Below, piece by piece: positions 38,985-49,640 of a DNA stretch of 64,000 nucleotides. The notes under the pieces were generated by a model that was given only the letters and a program-made list of their open reading frames with translations, searched no databases and was not told the origin of the DNA. The position numbers were made by a program, and so were the translations under genes. Numbering within the stretch: the stretch's first letter is position 1; each line of letters begins with the position of its first letter. Source of the DNA: Symbiodinium natans (taxonomy: Eukaryota; Sar; Dinophyceae; Suessiales; Symbiodiniaceae); the NCBI GenBank assembly GCA_905221605.1, contig CAJNDS010002546.1, positions 369,589-433,588 of the forward strand. Direction: 5' to 3'.

Positions 38985-39174
38985 TTATAGGGCTTTGGGG
39001 CTTATTCGCTTACCCTAGGGCTCCAAGTATGCAAATAATACCTACATTGGGATCTGGAGTCTGTAAATATTACCTACACCCTAAACCCTAAACCCTAAAC
39101 CCTAAACCCTAAACCCTAAACCCTAAACCCTTGGAGCCTTAGGCTTAGGAGGAGTTTGTGCGGGAAGCCTCTCA

Positions 39175-39177
<3 letters not shown>

Positions 39178-39209
<32 letters not shown>
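39178..39209 (+). repeat. Poly-C tract (32 bp)
   Basis: Uninterrupted C run; length likely unstable or mis-assembled. Confidence 0.9.
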
Positions 39210-39211
<2 letters not shown>

Positions 39212-39515
39212 GAGCAGCCCAAACCGAAGTCAAGTCTTTAGGGCTTAGGGCTTAGGGCTTAGGGTTTAGGGTTTAGGGTTTAGGGTTTAGGGTTTAGGGT
39301 TTAGGGTTTAGGGTTTAGGGTTTAGGTTTTCGAGGTCAAGATGAAGTTTTGGGGTTTAGGGTTTTGAGGGTTGAGGGAGAGCAAGATGATGTTCGCACTA
39401 CGTTTGCGCAGCTCTACCAACCCTGACCCTCAACCCTCAACCCTCAACCCTAAACCCTAAACCCTAAACCCCAAGGGCAAAAGGACGATGCCTGCCCATA
39501 CGCTTAGCCTGCACC

Positions 39516-39575
39516 ATGGCTGCCGGTGACATCTCTGCATCCATCGGCGAGTTGGCGGCCAGACGGCAGCTGAGG
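39516..39575 (+). CDS. Possible first coding exon, unrecognised protein
   Basis: ATG in context GCACCATGG, then 20 codons MAAGDISASIGELAARRQLR to a GTCTAG donor. The GCACCATGG context favours initiation. It may start the gene that includes 39722-41101. Confidence 0.5.
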
Positions 39576-39721
39576 GTCTAGGGTTTAGGCTTTAGGGTTT
39601 AGGGTTTAGGGTTTAGGGCAGGGATTAGAGTTTCGGGGGGCTTAGTGTTTTCGTCTTAGGGGATCGGAGTTCTAGGGTTTAGGAAAGCACACATTATCCT
39701 CTTGGAAGCTTCTGGGCAGGT

Positions 39722-40135
39722 GTGCTTGTGACAGTTATGATCAGCAAGCTTTCCGACCTTTCGTGCTGGATGGCCGAGGTACTGCTGGCCCAATGCACCA
39801 AGTCTGCCAACATCGAGGAGCAACTCCGGTCATTGCTCGGAAGCGCGAGGAATACATCACGGTGGAGCTTCACAGCCTACAGCGCTGCTTGCAGAGGGCC
39901 GGGAGGCCGCATCTTCCCTCCAAAGAACATACCCTTCATGTTCTTTACGCACATACTGCAGAACTACGAGCTGCGGTCGGGGCTGGTGGCCTTTGTGCTA
40001 CCCAGCTTTACATCCACGTTCTATCATGACGTGATGCCTGAAGCGACTCTGGACGACCAGGGGTTGCAAGTCGTCGTGGGAGGAGTGTCCAGGCCCTGCT
40101 GGATGTTTCAGCAGAATCAAACCGACAAGCCAAGT
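39722..40135 (+). CDS. Large exon candidate, unrecognised protein
   Basis: After a GGGCAG acceptor-like site, an open 138-codon frame ends at a GTAACT donor. Reads IEEQLRSLLGSARN, FMFFTHILQNYELRSG, then LDDQGLQVVVGGVSRPCWMF. An alternative + frame (39763-40029) is also open (REEYITVELHSLQRCLQRAG), so frame is not certain. No family recognised. Confidence 0.45.
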
Positions 40136-40341
40136 GTAACTCTGTGGTGCTTTACTGTAACTTTAGATCCTTCGCCTTTTTGAGGTTAGTGGGAGTTTCT
40201 AAAGAAGGCAGCTACAACTGCTAAGCTGAATTAGCTACCCTGCTAAGTGCAGCCAAGGTAAGTCTGTGCCACTTGTACCAAAAGATCTTCGAGCGAATCT
40301 GTGGTGGCGAGGATGCTTCAGTGATGCTGAATGTCAGGCCT

Positions 40342-40640
40342 TGGAAGCCCGGCGGTGTCCTTTTGCCCCCTTTTTTGGGTTTCTGGGCTCCCTTAAAAAG
40401 TCACCTGGTGGCCCAGTGGTATCCTTTTGCCCCCCCCCGCCCCCTCTTTTGGGTTTCCGGGCTCCCTTAAAAAGTAACCAGCCCCAAAAGGGGTGCCCTC
40501 ACTACGATATGGGAGTTTACGAAAATACGGGGCTCCTGGAAGAGATCGCCAAATGGTAGGATTCCCTTATAATTAGGACCCCAAAAGGGACTATAATTGG
40601 AGAACTACCCATATGGTTGCTAGGCTACCAAAAGGCTTTA
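40342..40640. mobile_element. Family B elements, partly duplicated
   Basis: CCTTTTGCCCCC...TTTGGGTTTC...GGGCTCCCTTAAAAAGT occurs twice in tandem (40357-40402 and 40423-40475); the right end GGTTGCTAGGCTACCAA is a partial inverse of TGGTGGCCCAGTGGTA. Relatives: 9109, 12938, 46325. Confidence 0.55.
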
Positions 40641-40692
40641 TATTCATCTCTAAACCCTAAACCCTAAACCTTAAACGCTAAACCCTACAAAG

Positions 40693-40775
40693 AGGCCAAC
40701 AGCCATTTTGACAAGCTGGGCCGTGATACGCCGTGTTCCAAAGCATCGCTTTGAGCTGGCCCTGCTTCTAGCCAG
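40693..40775 (+). CDS. Exon 5' of the telomere-repeat intron
   Basis: AAAG acceptor; reads ILTSWAVIRRVPKHRFELAL then LLA and ends with AG of an Arg codon completed across the intron. Donor GTGGGG at 40776. Unrecognised protein. Confidence 0.6.
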
Positions 40776-40860
40776 GTGGGGAGAGTTCCGCGACCCTAAA
40801 CCCTAAACCCCAAACCCCAAACCCTAAACCCTAAACCCTAAGCCCTAAGCCCTAAGCCAG
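40776..40860 (+). repeat. 85-bp intron built of CCCTAAA repeats with duplicated ends
   Basis: Begins GTGGGGAGAGTTCCGCGA, continues as CCCTAAA/CCCCAAA/CCCTAAG units, ends AAGCCAG. The exon edge GCCAGGTGGGGAGAGTTCCG (to 40794) recurs as GCCAGGTGGGGCGTCCGCGA at 40856. AG|GT is present at both copies, so the duplication supplies both splice sites and keeps the frame. Confidence 0.75.
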
Positions 40861-41101
40861 GTGGGGCGTCCGCGACATGCACGACGTCATGGGCCTCTTG
40901 GCCGTCCTGCTTCTGCAAGCCGTCATGCCTCCTGGCCTCGTTCGCGAGGCTCTCCGGGCAGGCTCCAACCCAGGCCTCAGGGACCACGAGCACCTAGAGC
41001 CTCAGCAGCTGAGTGGGCAGACTTTACACCTTTTGTGGGATACCAGAATCTCCTGTAGAACTGAAACTTTTTGTGATACCGTTTTGTATAATCTCCTGTA
41101 G
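40861..41101 (+). CDS. Exon 3' of the telomere-repeat intron
   Basis: Continues the frame of 40693-40775: WGVRDMHDVMGLLAVLLLQA, then VMPPGLVREALRAG, then HLEPQQLSGQTLHLLWD. The frame ends at TAG 41099-41101, but the last 20 codons look non-coding, so a donor may lie near 41040. A hydrophobic helix is followed by polar sequence. Family not recognised. Confidence 0.6.
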
Positions 41102-41159
41102 AACTGAAAGCGTACTCTTTTTTGGTGGGCTTATGACTCAGCAACTAAGGAGCTTCTAT

Positions 41160-41239
41160 CGTACAGCAATGTAGCGGGTGAAAGGCAAGTTCGTGAGACG
41201 CGAGACGAAGAAGATGAAAGAGAGCGGCATCTGTGCTGC
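41160..41239 (+). CDS. Possible charged C-terminal segment
   Basis: After AATGTAG, an open frame GERQVRETRDEEDERERHLC ends at TAG 41237-41239. Another frame here is also open. Could be the end of the 40693-41101 protein. Confidence 0.35.
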
Positions 41240-42212
41240 TAGGCGCCAGGCCCTTTGTTTTCAACCTTTTGGGGAAACCCTAAACCCTAAAACCCCAAAC
41301 CCTAAACCCTAAACCCTAAACCCTAACCCTAAACCCTAAACCCTAAACCCTAAACCCTAAACCCCAAACCCTAAACCCTAAACCCTAAACCCTAAACCCT
41401 TCTAAGGGGAGCCCGAGAGTTTGCTTTATAACGCGAATCATCGGCCGAACAGCAAGGGTTTTGGGTTGAAGTGGGGTAAGGGTGGGGTCAGAATCAAGGG
41501 CCTTTTTCAGAGGTCTCTATATTGTCGTAGAAGTCCACCCCCAAAAACAAGCTCTAAACGCTCACATCCCTAAAGCCCTGAATACCTAAACCTCAAAACG
41601 AGCAGTGCTCACCACTTCGATCCCGCCGAAACCCCTAAACCCGATACCCTTGACCCTAGATTCCGAACCTAAGCCCGAAACCCTACACCCTAAACCCTAA
41701 GCCCTAAACCCTAAACCCCGTGTCTTTTGAAGCTGCGCGCTGGAGGGTGATGGTGAGAGGGGCTTATGGTCTTTGAGCACAGGTTTAGGGTTTAGGGTTT
41801 GTGGGCTTCACGAGCTTAGGGGCCAGGATGTAGGGTTGAGTAGTTAAGGACGTAGGACGTAGGGTTTTGCTAGTTTCCCTAAACCCAGAACCCAGAACCC
41901 TGAACCCTAAACCCTAAACCCTAAACCCTAAACCCTAAACATTACAGTTACACCCGGTGTAGCAGTTTAGGGCTTAGGATTTTGGCGGCCTCAGGAGCTT
42001 TAGGGTCCAGGCTGGAGGGGCTTAGTGGCTTGGGGTTTAGGGTATAGGGTTTGGTGTTTAGGGTTTAGGGTTTGGGGTTTAGGGTTTAGGGTTTAGGTTA
42101 TCATGTTGTTTTGGGTGTAGGATGTACGGCTTAGGGTTTCTGAGCTTCGGGTTTGGGATGTAGTTGGGGTTTAGGGTTTACAAGTTCTGGATTTGAGGGC
42201 ATACTAGTTGAG

Positions 42213-42241
42213 GACTTCGACGTAGTAGTTCCCGTCTTCCG
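42213..42241 (+). CDS. Micro-exon candidate
   Basis: GTTGAG acceptor, GTGGGT donor; reads DFDVVVPVF. The frame stays open further (VVPVDERPVTTDLS), so the edge is uncertain. Confidence 0.3.
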
Positions 42242-42860
42242 GTGGGTCGTTCCAGTGGATGAGAGACCCGTTACTACTGATTTATCTTTACTTTTGCCGA
42301 AGCCCTGAACCCTAAACCCTTAACCTTCTTGAGGGAGTGGATCAACATCGCCCAAATGTGCAAGATCAGATTCGGTTCCTGACAAGCTGTGCTGGTTGCG
42401 GTTTAGGGTTTCGGCTTTAGGGTTTGGGGTTGTGGTTTTCGGGTTTAGGGGTTAAGGTTTACGGTTTAGTGTGTGTCCATCTTTTGAAGAGGACACAAAA
42501 TATATATACATAAGACATATACATACATATATATATATATATGTATATATGTATATGAATATGGGTATCTGTATATATGCATATGTTCCTAGTAGGTTCC
42601 TAGCAGCAATAGCACAATACTGAGAGAAGTTGTATATTCATCGCCAATCAATAAGGCAAAAGAGCCTTGATTTGGATAGGGATAGTATAGGATCCCGGAA
42701 GTAAGGTCATCGTAATTCGTCCTGCATGCGCTTTGCGCCAGAGCATTGGCTCAGAGCGACTTTCGACCACTCAGTTCCTCAAGACATCCGACGGAAAGGC
42801 TTCTGGCTTAGCACAGGATTTTCGGTTTAGGGCGTAGGCGTGGGCTGCGGGGTCTAACTG

Positions 42861-43211
42861 TTGGAGTTCCCAGGCTTCTGGGACACATCTGTTCAAGCAT
42901 CCCAATCAGAATGTTACGGAAGGTACGTAGCCTTAGGTCTATGGCATAGGCTAGAACCTAGAGTTTATGAGGTTCAGGTCTCAAGTCTACTTCGGGCTTT
43001 TTGCAAGGTTTCAAAGTTTTGCGGTTGTTCTTTTCCGGCGGCCACGGGACGCCTGCCGACGACCTTCTTCAGGCGTGGCCGGAGCTTGGGACGTCAGGGC
43101 CACGCGTCTCAATCTGCCTGTAAATCACAAACCCGAAGCCGAAGCCCTCTGAACCCTAAACCCTCTAAACCCTCTAAACCCTCTAAATCCTCTCAACCCT
43201 CGAAACCCTAG
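42861..43211 (+). CDS. Open frame of uncertain status
   Basis: 116 codons with coding-like parts (HRLEPRVYEVQVSSLLRAFC, ATGRLPTTFFRRGRSLGRQG) ending in repeat-derived Pro/Ser/Lys codons. Probably one exon (about 43000-43120) with flanking intron. Confidence 0.3.
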   Translation: MEFPGFWDTSVQASQSECYGRYVALGLWHRLEPRVYEVQVSSLLRAFCKVSKFCGCSFPAATGRLPTTFFRRGRSLGRQGHASQSACKSQTRSRSPLNPKPSKPSKPSKSSQPSKP

Positions 43212-43470
43212 AGTTCAACCGGCCTCAGGGTTTAGGAACAGGATATAGGAGTTTGGGGGCTCAACACCCCAGGTGCTTCCCCATTAAGGACCCGATAAAC
43301 GGCCAGGGCCCTCGGACCCTAGGAGTTGTTTATATGGACACTTGGGTTTAGCACTGTTTGGCTTTTCTGGCTTAGAAGGACCTTGGTAGATTTGATGTTC
43401 TTGCCTGAGGTCTCCCCGGTTTAGGGCACCGGCTTTGACGCTCTAAATGGGTTTAGGGGTTTAGGGTCTA

Positions 43471-43809
43471 GAAGCGTATTTATCATTTTTGATAAATATA
43501 TTATCGGTATTTGTATTGTTTTTATCAATATTATTCTTAAAAAGAAGTCCTCAGCATATTACTTAGAAAATTATCAACTACAATTATTTTAGTGACACCT
43601 AGTTTTGTCAGTTCATTAATGGCATTGAATATAACTTGAGATGCTTTCGAAATTTAGAAAAAATAAAGGAATAGCAAAAAATATGTATGTATATATATAT
43701 ATATGTATATATCTGGTTAAAGCTACACGAAAGCTTAACCTAAATAGTTAGTAACTTTATAAAGTTTCTAGCATCAAGTAATAACTTAGCTAATACGAAT
43801 ATGATCAAA
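43471..43809. other. AT-rich island (about 340 bp)
   Basis: Abrupt change to strongly AT-rich, telomere-repeat-free DNA (TTTATCATTTTTGATAAATA onward), including TATG/TA microsatellite. Base composition is unlike all flanking DNA. An organellar or foreign insert is possible; no organellar gene was recognised. Confidence 0.7.
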
Positions 43810-44013
43810 AACCGGGGAGGGGGGGTGCATCGACACAGGACACTCAACCACGTCCTCCCTATCTGTGGGTTTACCAAAGCCCTGCAGGGTCCTAAACCCT
43901 AAACCCTAAACCCTAAACCCTAGACCCTAAACCCTAAACCCTAAACCCTAAAACCCTAAAACCCTAAAACCCTAAACCCTACAGACCCTACAGACCCTAC
44001 CTGGCTCTGCCAG

Positions 44014-44081
44014 GCTTCTGGAGAGCAAACCCTTGGAGACGGCGACGGGATGTCGGACTTTGAAAGGCTCTGGGTGCTCCG
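44014..44081 (+). CDS. Short exon candidate
   Basis: TGCCAG acceptor, GTTTAG donor; reads SGEQTLGDGDGMSDFERLWV. Unrecognised; acidic, Gly-rich. Confidence 0.45.
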
Positions 44082-44764
44082 GTTTAGGCTTGGGGGCTGG
44101 GGTTTAGGGTTTAGGGTTTAGGATTTAGGGGTTATTGTTTAGGGTTTAGGGACCAGGGATATGGGTTTAGGCTAGGGTTCCCTTGTGTTAGGATTTTAGG
44201 TTCCCTTATTAGCCCCTTTAAACAAAAAATGGCAATCTCTTTATTCCTAGTAACCGTCTTGGGTCGAGTATAGGGTTTCGTGGGATGTAGGGTTTAGTGG
44301 TACAGAGGGTGTAGCAGTTGCTTGGTTTTTGCAGGTTTCAAGAAGGTCCTACAAAACTAACCTCAGCCCTGACTCTGAAGCCCCATGCAATCCCTAAAGC
44401 CCATAAGCCCTTACACTTTCATGCGAGCCTGAGCCTGAAACTCTAAACCTAAACCCTAAGCCCGAAACCCCAAACCCTAAACCCGAAACCCTAAACCCCA
44501 AACCCTAATTGAACCCCAAACCGGCCGCCCTAATTCAGCACTAAATCCTAAACTCTTCAAACGCAAGGAGTTCTAGGGCTTTCAAGTCTTTCAAGGCTTG
44601 AGGTTCCTCTAGCCTTGTCTGAAGCCCTTGCCATCAGCAGGGAAAAAGGTCATACACCTCCGGTGTAGGATTCATACGGTAACCCGGTTAAGAGGGTTTA
44701 GGGTTTAGGGTTTAGGGTTTAGGGTTTAGGACTAAACTCGCCTTGAACTGCAAAGTCCACTCAG

Positions 44765-44813
44765 GGGCTTCTGTGCCCGCCCGCCGGGAGCTGCCCGCTA
44801 TTTCGGGCACAGG
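44765..44813 (+). CDS. Micro-exon candidate
   Basis: ACTCAG acceptor, GTTCGG donor; reads ASVPARRELPAISGT. Unrecognised. Confidence 0.35.
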
Positions 44814-45548
44814 GTTCGGTTCCCAACACATCCTGCAACAACGGACTGCGACCTCGACCAAACACTGTCAATGGGTCGAAACTTCACCTTTAACTTAGGA
44901 TGCTCCTTCCCTTTATGGTGCATAACAGTCCCTTGTCAGCATTCTAGCAAGGGTACTATGAACGATTTGACGCTTATAACTGGTCGTAAAAAACTTTGCT
45001 ACCATACTGTTGCTGCCACTACCATGGCGACTGCTATCACTATTCTTGCGGTAATTGCTGCATCTGCTATAGTTACTTGATATACTGTACCAACTGTGGG
45101 AGCTGTTGTACGGGCAGTTCTCGACAAAAACTGTGTTTCCTGGTACCCCCAAGGGCTCCAGAGACAAGAGGGAGCAGCCAGCCGTAACACCTAAAACCTG
45201 ACGTTGCTTGCTCCCCGGATCCTTGAAACACCAGGCAAGGATAGAAGCTCCTATAGACCCTAAACCCCAAACCCCAAACCCCAAACCCTAAACCCTCAAC
45301 CCTATGCCCCTAGCCTGTCGGGTTGAGGGCAACCCCTGAGGTTCAAGCGTCAAAGGTCAGAACCCCGAGATCTGAGCGTCCGTAAATCCTAGGCCTCACA
45401 CTTACATTGCCGAACTCACACAACTTCAAACCCTAAACCCTAAACCCTAGACCCTAAACCCTAAACCCTAAACCCTAAAACAACCCAGGAGGCCAGAATA
45501 AGAGGCACAGAGCCCGAAGCCCTGGAAACACGAAGCCCTTCTTCTCCC

Positions 45549-45597
45549 GCGGCCATTGCATGGGCAAATCAGGCAAATGTAGTGGCACTTTGCCCAG
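45549..45597 (+). CDS. Micro-exon candidate
   Basis: Ends CCA-G before GTTCAT; reads AAIAWANQANVVALCP. Acceptor not clear. Confidence 0.35.
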
Positions 45598-46637
45598 GTT
45601 CATCCAGCATCATTTTAGGGCTCCAGGGCTTCAAGCCGCCAGGCACAACCCTTCTAGAGGCCAAGGCTTGTTTTTTGGTTCCAATGTTCTTTGTTCGAAA
45701 GCAGCATCATGAGTGGATATCGTGCTCGTCATGATACCTGACTGTTCTAGATAGGTCGGTCTCAACATCCTAGGTTTTTGGAGAGGTTATAGGGCTTCGT
45801 GTATAGGGTGCAGGATTTACGGCTAAGGGTAAACCCGAAACACTCAACCCGAATCCCTACTCCCGGGGCTTGCTTTCTTTGATCCTTAAGGGGGGCCGCG
45901 CTCGTCTCACCTTGTTCTGCCATGATTAGTCGGTGAATGGCCTTGGGCCAAGCAGGGCTTCTTTAGATTTTCCTGTCACTGCTGCTCTACACCCTAAACC
46001 CTGAACCCTAAACCCCAAACCCCAATTCCTAAACCCCAAACCCCAATTCCTAAACCCTAAACCCTAAAAGCTAAGCACGGAATCCCAAAACCATAAACCC
46101 GAACCTGGACCCTGCCCGAAGCCCTAAACTTTGGGTTTAAGGGTTTAGGGTTTAAGGTTTAGGGTTCCGGAAGGCACCCTAACCCCTAAACCCTGAAAAG
46201 TTCATAGATTGGGACCGACGTTCTTGAAGTTTCGGATACGACCGATGCCCAAGAAACTGGTGGGTACCTGAGGCCTTTAACCCCTGAACCCTTGAACTCC
46301 CCTACCCTCAAGCCTAAACCCCAGGCCCTCTTGGTAGCCCGGTGGTACCCTCTTCCCTTTTTCATGGGGGGGTCTGGGTTCCCTTCTAAAGTCACCAACC
46401 CTAAACCCTAAACCCTAAACCCTAAACCCTAAACCCTAAACCCTAAACCCTAAAGCCTCGCCCTCCCACAGCCTGGGCAGGCGGTTTTTAGGGTTGGGAG
46501 TTTGCGGCCTGGGGTCCGGTTCAGGAAGGGCAGGACCCACTGCCTTGAGGATGCCAAAGTGCAACGCGGTAGGATTCACGGACTTTTTGATTTAGGCTTT
46601 TGGGGTTGGAGTTTCGGCTGAAAGCCGCGCAGCCGTT

Positions 46638-46835
46638 TTGGGGTTAGGGTTTAGCGCTCAGGACAACGATTTCGGCTTTTGCTTCAGGGCGCTTTTCAGG
46701 GCCGGAGCGCCCGAGGTGAGGGTTTCGGGAGTTTGGGCGTTCCTGGCGCATTATCCGAACATCGATTCCCTTGACTTGAAGCTCGTACATGCGAGAGCCC
46801 TATCAGGAACGACAGCTCCCGCCCCAAATTCTGAC
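46638..46835 (+). CDS. Exon candidate, unrecognised protein
   Basis: Open + frame with a coding-like core SGVWAFLAHYPNIDSLDLKL then VHARALSGT; downstream the frame turns into repeat-derived codons. Edges uncertain. Confidence 0.4.
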
Positions 46836-46995
46836 CCCCAAACACTGAGCACTCAAACCCGAAACCCTCAAACAAACCCCAAACCCGAAACCCTGAACCC
46901 TAAACCCTAAACCCTAAACCCTAAACCCTAAACCCTAAACCCTAAACCCTAAACCGCCAAACCCTAAACCCTAAACCCTCCTGAAGCCTCTGCAG

Positions 46996-47045
46996 CCAGA
47001 GGTGTCGAGCGATGCGCCGAAGCCTATCAGCTGATACAGGCAGGG
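46996..47045 (+). CDS. Short exon candidate
   Basis: CTGCAG acceptor, GTTTAG donor; reads RGVERCAEAYQLIQAG. Preceded by CCCTAAA and followed by TTTAGGG repeats. Confidence 0.5.
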
Positions 47046-47536
47046 GTTTAGGGTTAAGGTTTAGGGTTTAGAGTTTAGGGTTTAGAGTTTCGGGTTTAGG
47101 GTTTAGGGTTTAGAGTTTAAGGGGTTTGGGGGTTTTGGGGGGGGGGTTTGCGGTTCAGGGCCTGAACTGTGCTGATATCTGTACTTAACCACATCAGGGC
47201 ACTTAAGGGGCTTATAAGTGGGTCATAAGTATAATTGGTTAATAATAAGTACCATGAACCTCCAAGTAAGGTTCAAGGAGTCAATGGAGGCCAGCTGCCA
47301 CGACTATTCTTAGATGTGCTGGGGGGGGGCATAGCATAGAGGCATAGAACCCACCCGTCGAGATCACAGCTGGGACCTGCGTCTAGGTGGCTAGGGCAAC
47401 CCTAAACCCTAGACCCCATCGAACGATCCCATCCTGCTTATCCACCCAATCTGCGCAGGGTCCGAGGGCAGCGACCCGCCTGGGCGGCCGTCATCGGATC
47501 CACTGTGCCTTGGGGGAGAAGGGGCGGGGGCTCCAA

Positions 47537-47740
47537 CTAGAACCCAGAGTAGGCCAGGCTTCCTTCTTTGTTCATTTTTCCTTTTTAGGGTCTAGGCTCC
47601 CTGCCCTTTTGTAAACCAAAAAAGGCACCCTTCTTTCATTCCTAGGTTGCTTGTTTTTTTCTTTTTAGGGTCTAGGTTTCCTGCCCCTTGTAAACCAAAA
47701 AGGCACCCTTCTTTCATTCCTAGGTTGCTTGCGGGTCTAC
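47537..47740. mobile_element. Inverted-repeat element, family A with internal duplication
   Basis: CTAGAACCCAGAGTAGGC at the left; TAGGTTGCTTGCGGGTCTAC at the right. The segment TTTTTAGGGTCTAGG...GGTTGCTTG is present twice in tandem (47582-47653 and 47664-47731). Confidence 0.75.
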
Positions 47741-48230
47741 TTGAGGACCCCAAAGCAGGGGGCAGCGAGGCATAATCCCTGAATCGCCCAAAGGCAACAG
47801 CAAAGCCTAAGCTGCAAGCCCCCTTGAGCCTCACACGAACCCTCAGCTAGCCCCTAAACCCTAAACCCTAAACCCTAAACCCTAAACCCTAAACCGTAAA
47901 CCCTGTAATCCCCAAAGCCCAAAGCCCGAACATCCGACAAGTCCTGCAAGCCCTGAACCCTATGTCCCGCAAGCCCTGAAGCCAAACATCCGCCAACTCC
48001 AAATCCTTGCTGTTTCTTAGTAGGGCCTGAGGAATTCGGTGCCTTATATCCCCGTGTAAATAAATATACAGTATACACACCCGTTAAGGGATTATACATG
48101 GTAATTTATGGTACCCTCATCCCTACAACCCATCAACCCTAAACCCTAGGCCATAAACCCTAATCCGCAAACCCCAAACCCTCAACCCTAAACCTTAAAA
48201 TCACCTGGAGCCCTGGAAAGGTTGGGAAAG

Positions 48231-48289
48231 GATTCGCCCTTCGATCACCTGGACACATGGTTTGGCCAAGCCAAGCCAAGGACCGAACG
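48231..48289 (+). CDS. Short exon candidate
   Basis: GGAAAG acceptor, GTGAGA donor; reads DSPFDHLDTWFGQAKPRTE. Unrecognised. Confidence 0.5.
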
Positions 48290-48477
48290 GTGAGAGGGGC
48301 GTTAGGGCTTTCGTTTTGTTGGTTAAGGGTTTAGGGTTTAGATCTTTGAGATTTTAGGGCTTAGGGGTTTAGGGCCTAGGGCTTTAGGGCTTTGTCTTTT
48401 TTTGGGTTTAGGGTTCAGGGTTAGGGATTTAGGGCCTGGGGCTTTAGGGCTCTAGGGTTTTGCGGCTTTAAGTTAAG

Positions 48478-48537
48478 GAATGTACTCTGACAAGCCCGGT
48501 CCCGGCGCACACCCCAAGTGTCATAGAATGTAAACGG
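48478..48537 (+). CDS. Short exon candidate
   Basis: GTTAAG acceptor, GTTTAG donor; reads ECTLTSPVPAHTPSVIECKR. Confidence 0.4.
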
Positions 48538-49289
48538 GTTTAGGGTTTAGGGTTCAGGGTTTAGGGTTTAGGGTTTAGGGTTTAGGGTTTAGGGTTTAGG
48601 GTTGAAGGTTGGCTACTATAATCCCGATTGAGGAAGGGGGACATCCCAAGTTGAAGGTGTTTTGTTTGTGGCTATAGGGCTTTAGGGCATAAGAGCTCAG
48701 AGGGTTTGGGTGTTTTTTTTTTTTTAATGGGCAGTTGGTTCTTCCAGGCTTTGGGCTAGTTTTGGGTTCAGAGCTTGCGGTTTACATGATCTTGGTCCGT
48801 CCGTGCTTGGGGATTTCAGGGTTTCCGTGCTTTGGGCTTCCGCTGTCTGGGGGATTTAGGGAGGTGTGGGCCGAGGGCCCTAAACCCTAAACCCTAAACC
48901 CTAGACCCTAAACCCTAAACCCTAAACCCTAAACCCTAAACCCTAAACCCTAAACCCTAAACCCTAAACCCTAAACCCTAAACCCTAAACCCTAAACCCC
49001 ACCCTAAACCCTAAACCCTGAACAAAACTTTGTGGCCCCTGTGTGAGGGTTTAGGGTTTTTGGCTTTCTGGGTAGGTCTTTTGGGTTTTTTTTGTTCTTT
49101 CTATTTGTTTGCAGGGGTCAGATATAGGAATGATAAGATGATTTTTCGGAGGGGGTGACAGGGCACGGTGTAGGGTTTAGGGTTTAGGGTTTTGGTTTTT
49201 GGGTTTTGGGTTTAGGGCTTGCAGGAGGTCGCAGAGTCACTTTTGTTTTGTCTTTGAAACATCCAGAAACTAGAAACCCCTAGCCCCAG

Positions 49290-49357
49290 CGGCTCGTTTT
49301 GGAAACCCGATGAATGCAGGAGCCTACGTGATGACCGATTCGCACGTTACAATCCTA
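49290..49357 (+). CDS. Short exon candidate next to a family I element
   Basis: GCCCCAG acceptor, GTAACT donor; reads GSFWKPDECRSLRDDRFARY then NP. The family I element begins about 10 bp after the donor. Confidence 0.5.
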
Positions 49358-49367
49358 GTAACTGAGT

Positions 49368-49470
49368 TCTGGAGTACTGTACTTTGATCCTTTTTTTTTG
49401 GTTCTGGGTTCCTATTATAGCTACTTATACCTAAAAAGTATATACTTTTTTTCCAGGGTCTACTCCAAAG
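49368..49470. mobile_element. Inverted-repeat element, family I copy 2
   Basis: TTCTGGAGTAC at the left, TACTCCAAAG at the right; interior nearly identical to 13217-13321. The element directly follows an exon donor and ends in AAAG-GT, an acceptor-like context. Confidence 0.8.
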
Positions 49471-49546
49471 GTAGGGTAATCACCCAACAAGCCCATTCTA
49501 AGCAACTGGGCCCCTGACCCCAAACCCTACGTCAGCCGGGAACTAC

Positions 49547-49640
49547 TTGGAAGCCCTTTTGACACAGAAAGTAGGGTTAGTAAGGTGGGCTCTGGGGATT
49601 GTAGTAGGGTTCTAGGGTCTACGAAGTAGACTTTCTGAGT
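49547..49640. mobile_element. Family D copy 3
   Basis: CTTGGAAGCCCTTTTGACAC at the left; CTACGAAGTAGACTTTCTGA is a weak inverse at the right. Confidence 0.45.

Noticed and set aside
43471-43809. Organellar gene fragment
   Set aside because: Composition fits, but no organellar protein could be recognised in any frame, so it is left as an unexplained island.
44871-45284. Overlapping open frames on both strands
   Set aside because: Trinucleotide-biased sequence keeps several frames open; no motif, and no frame is clearly better.
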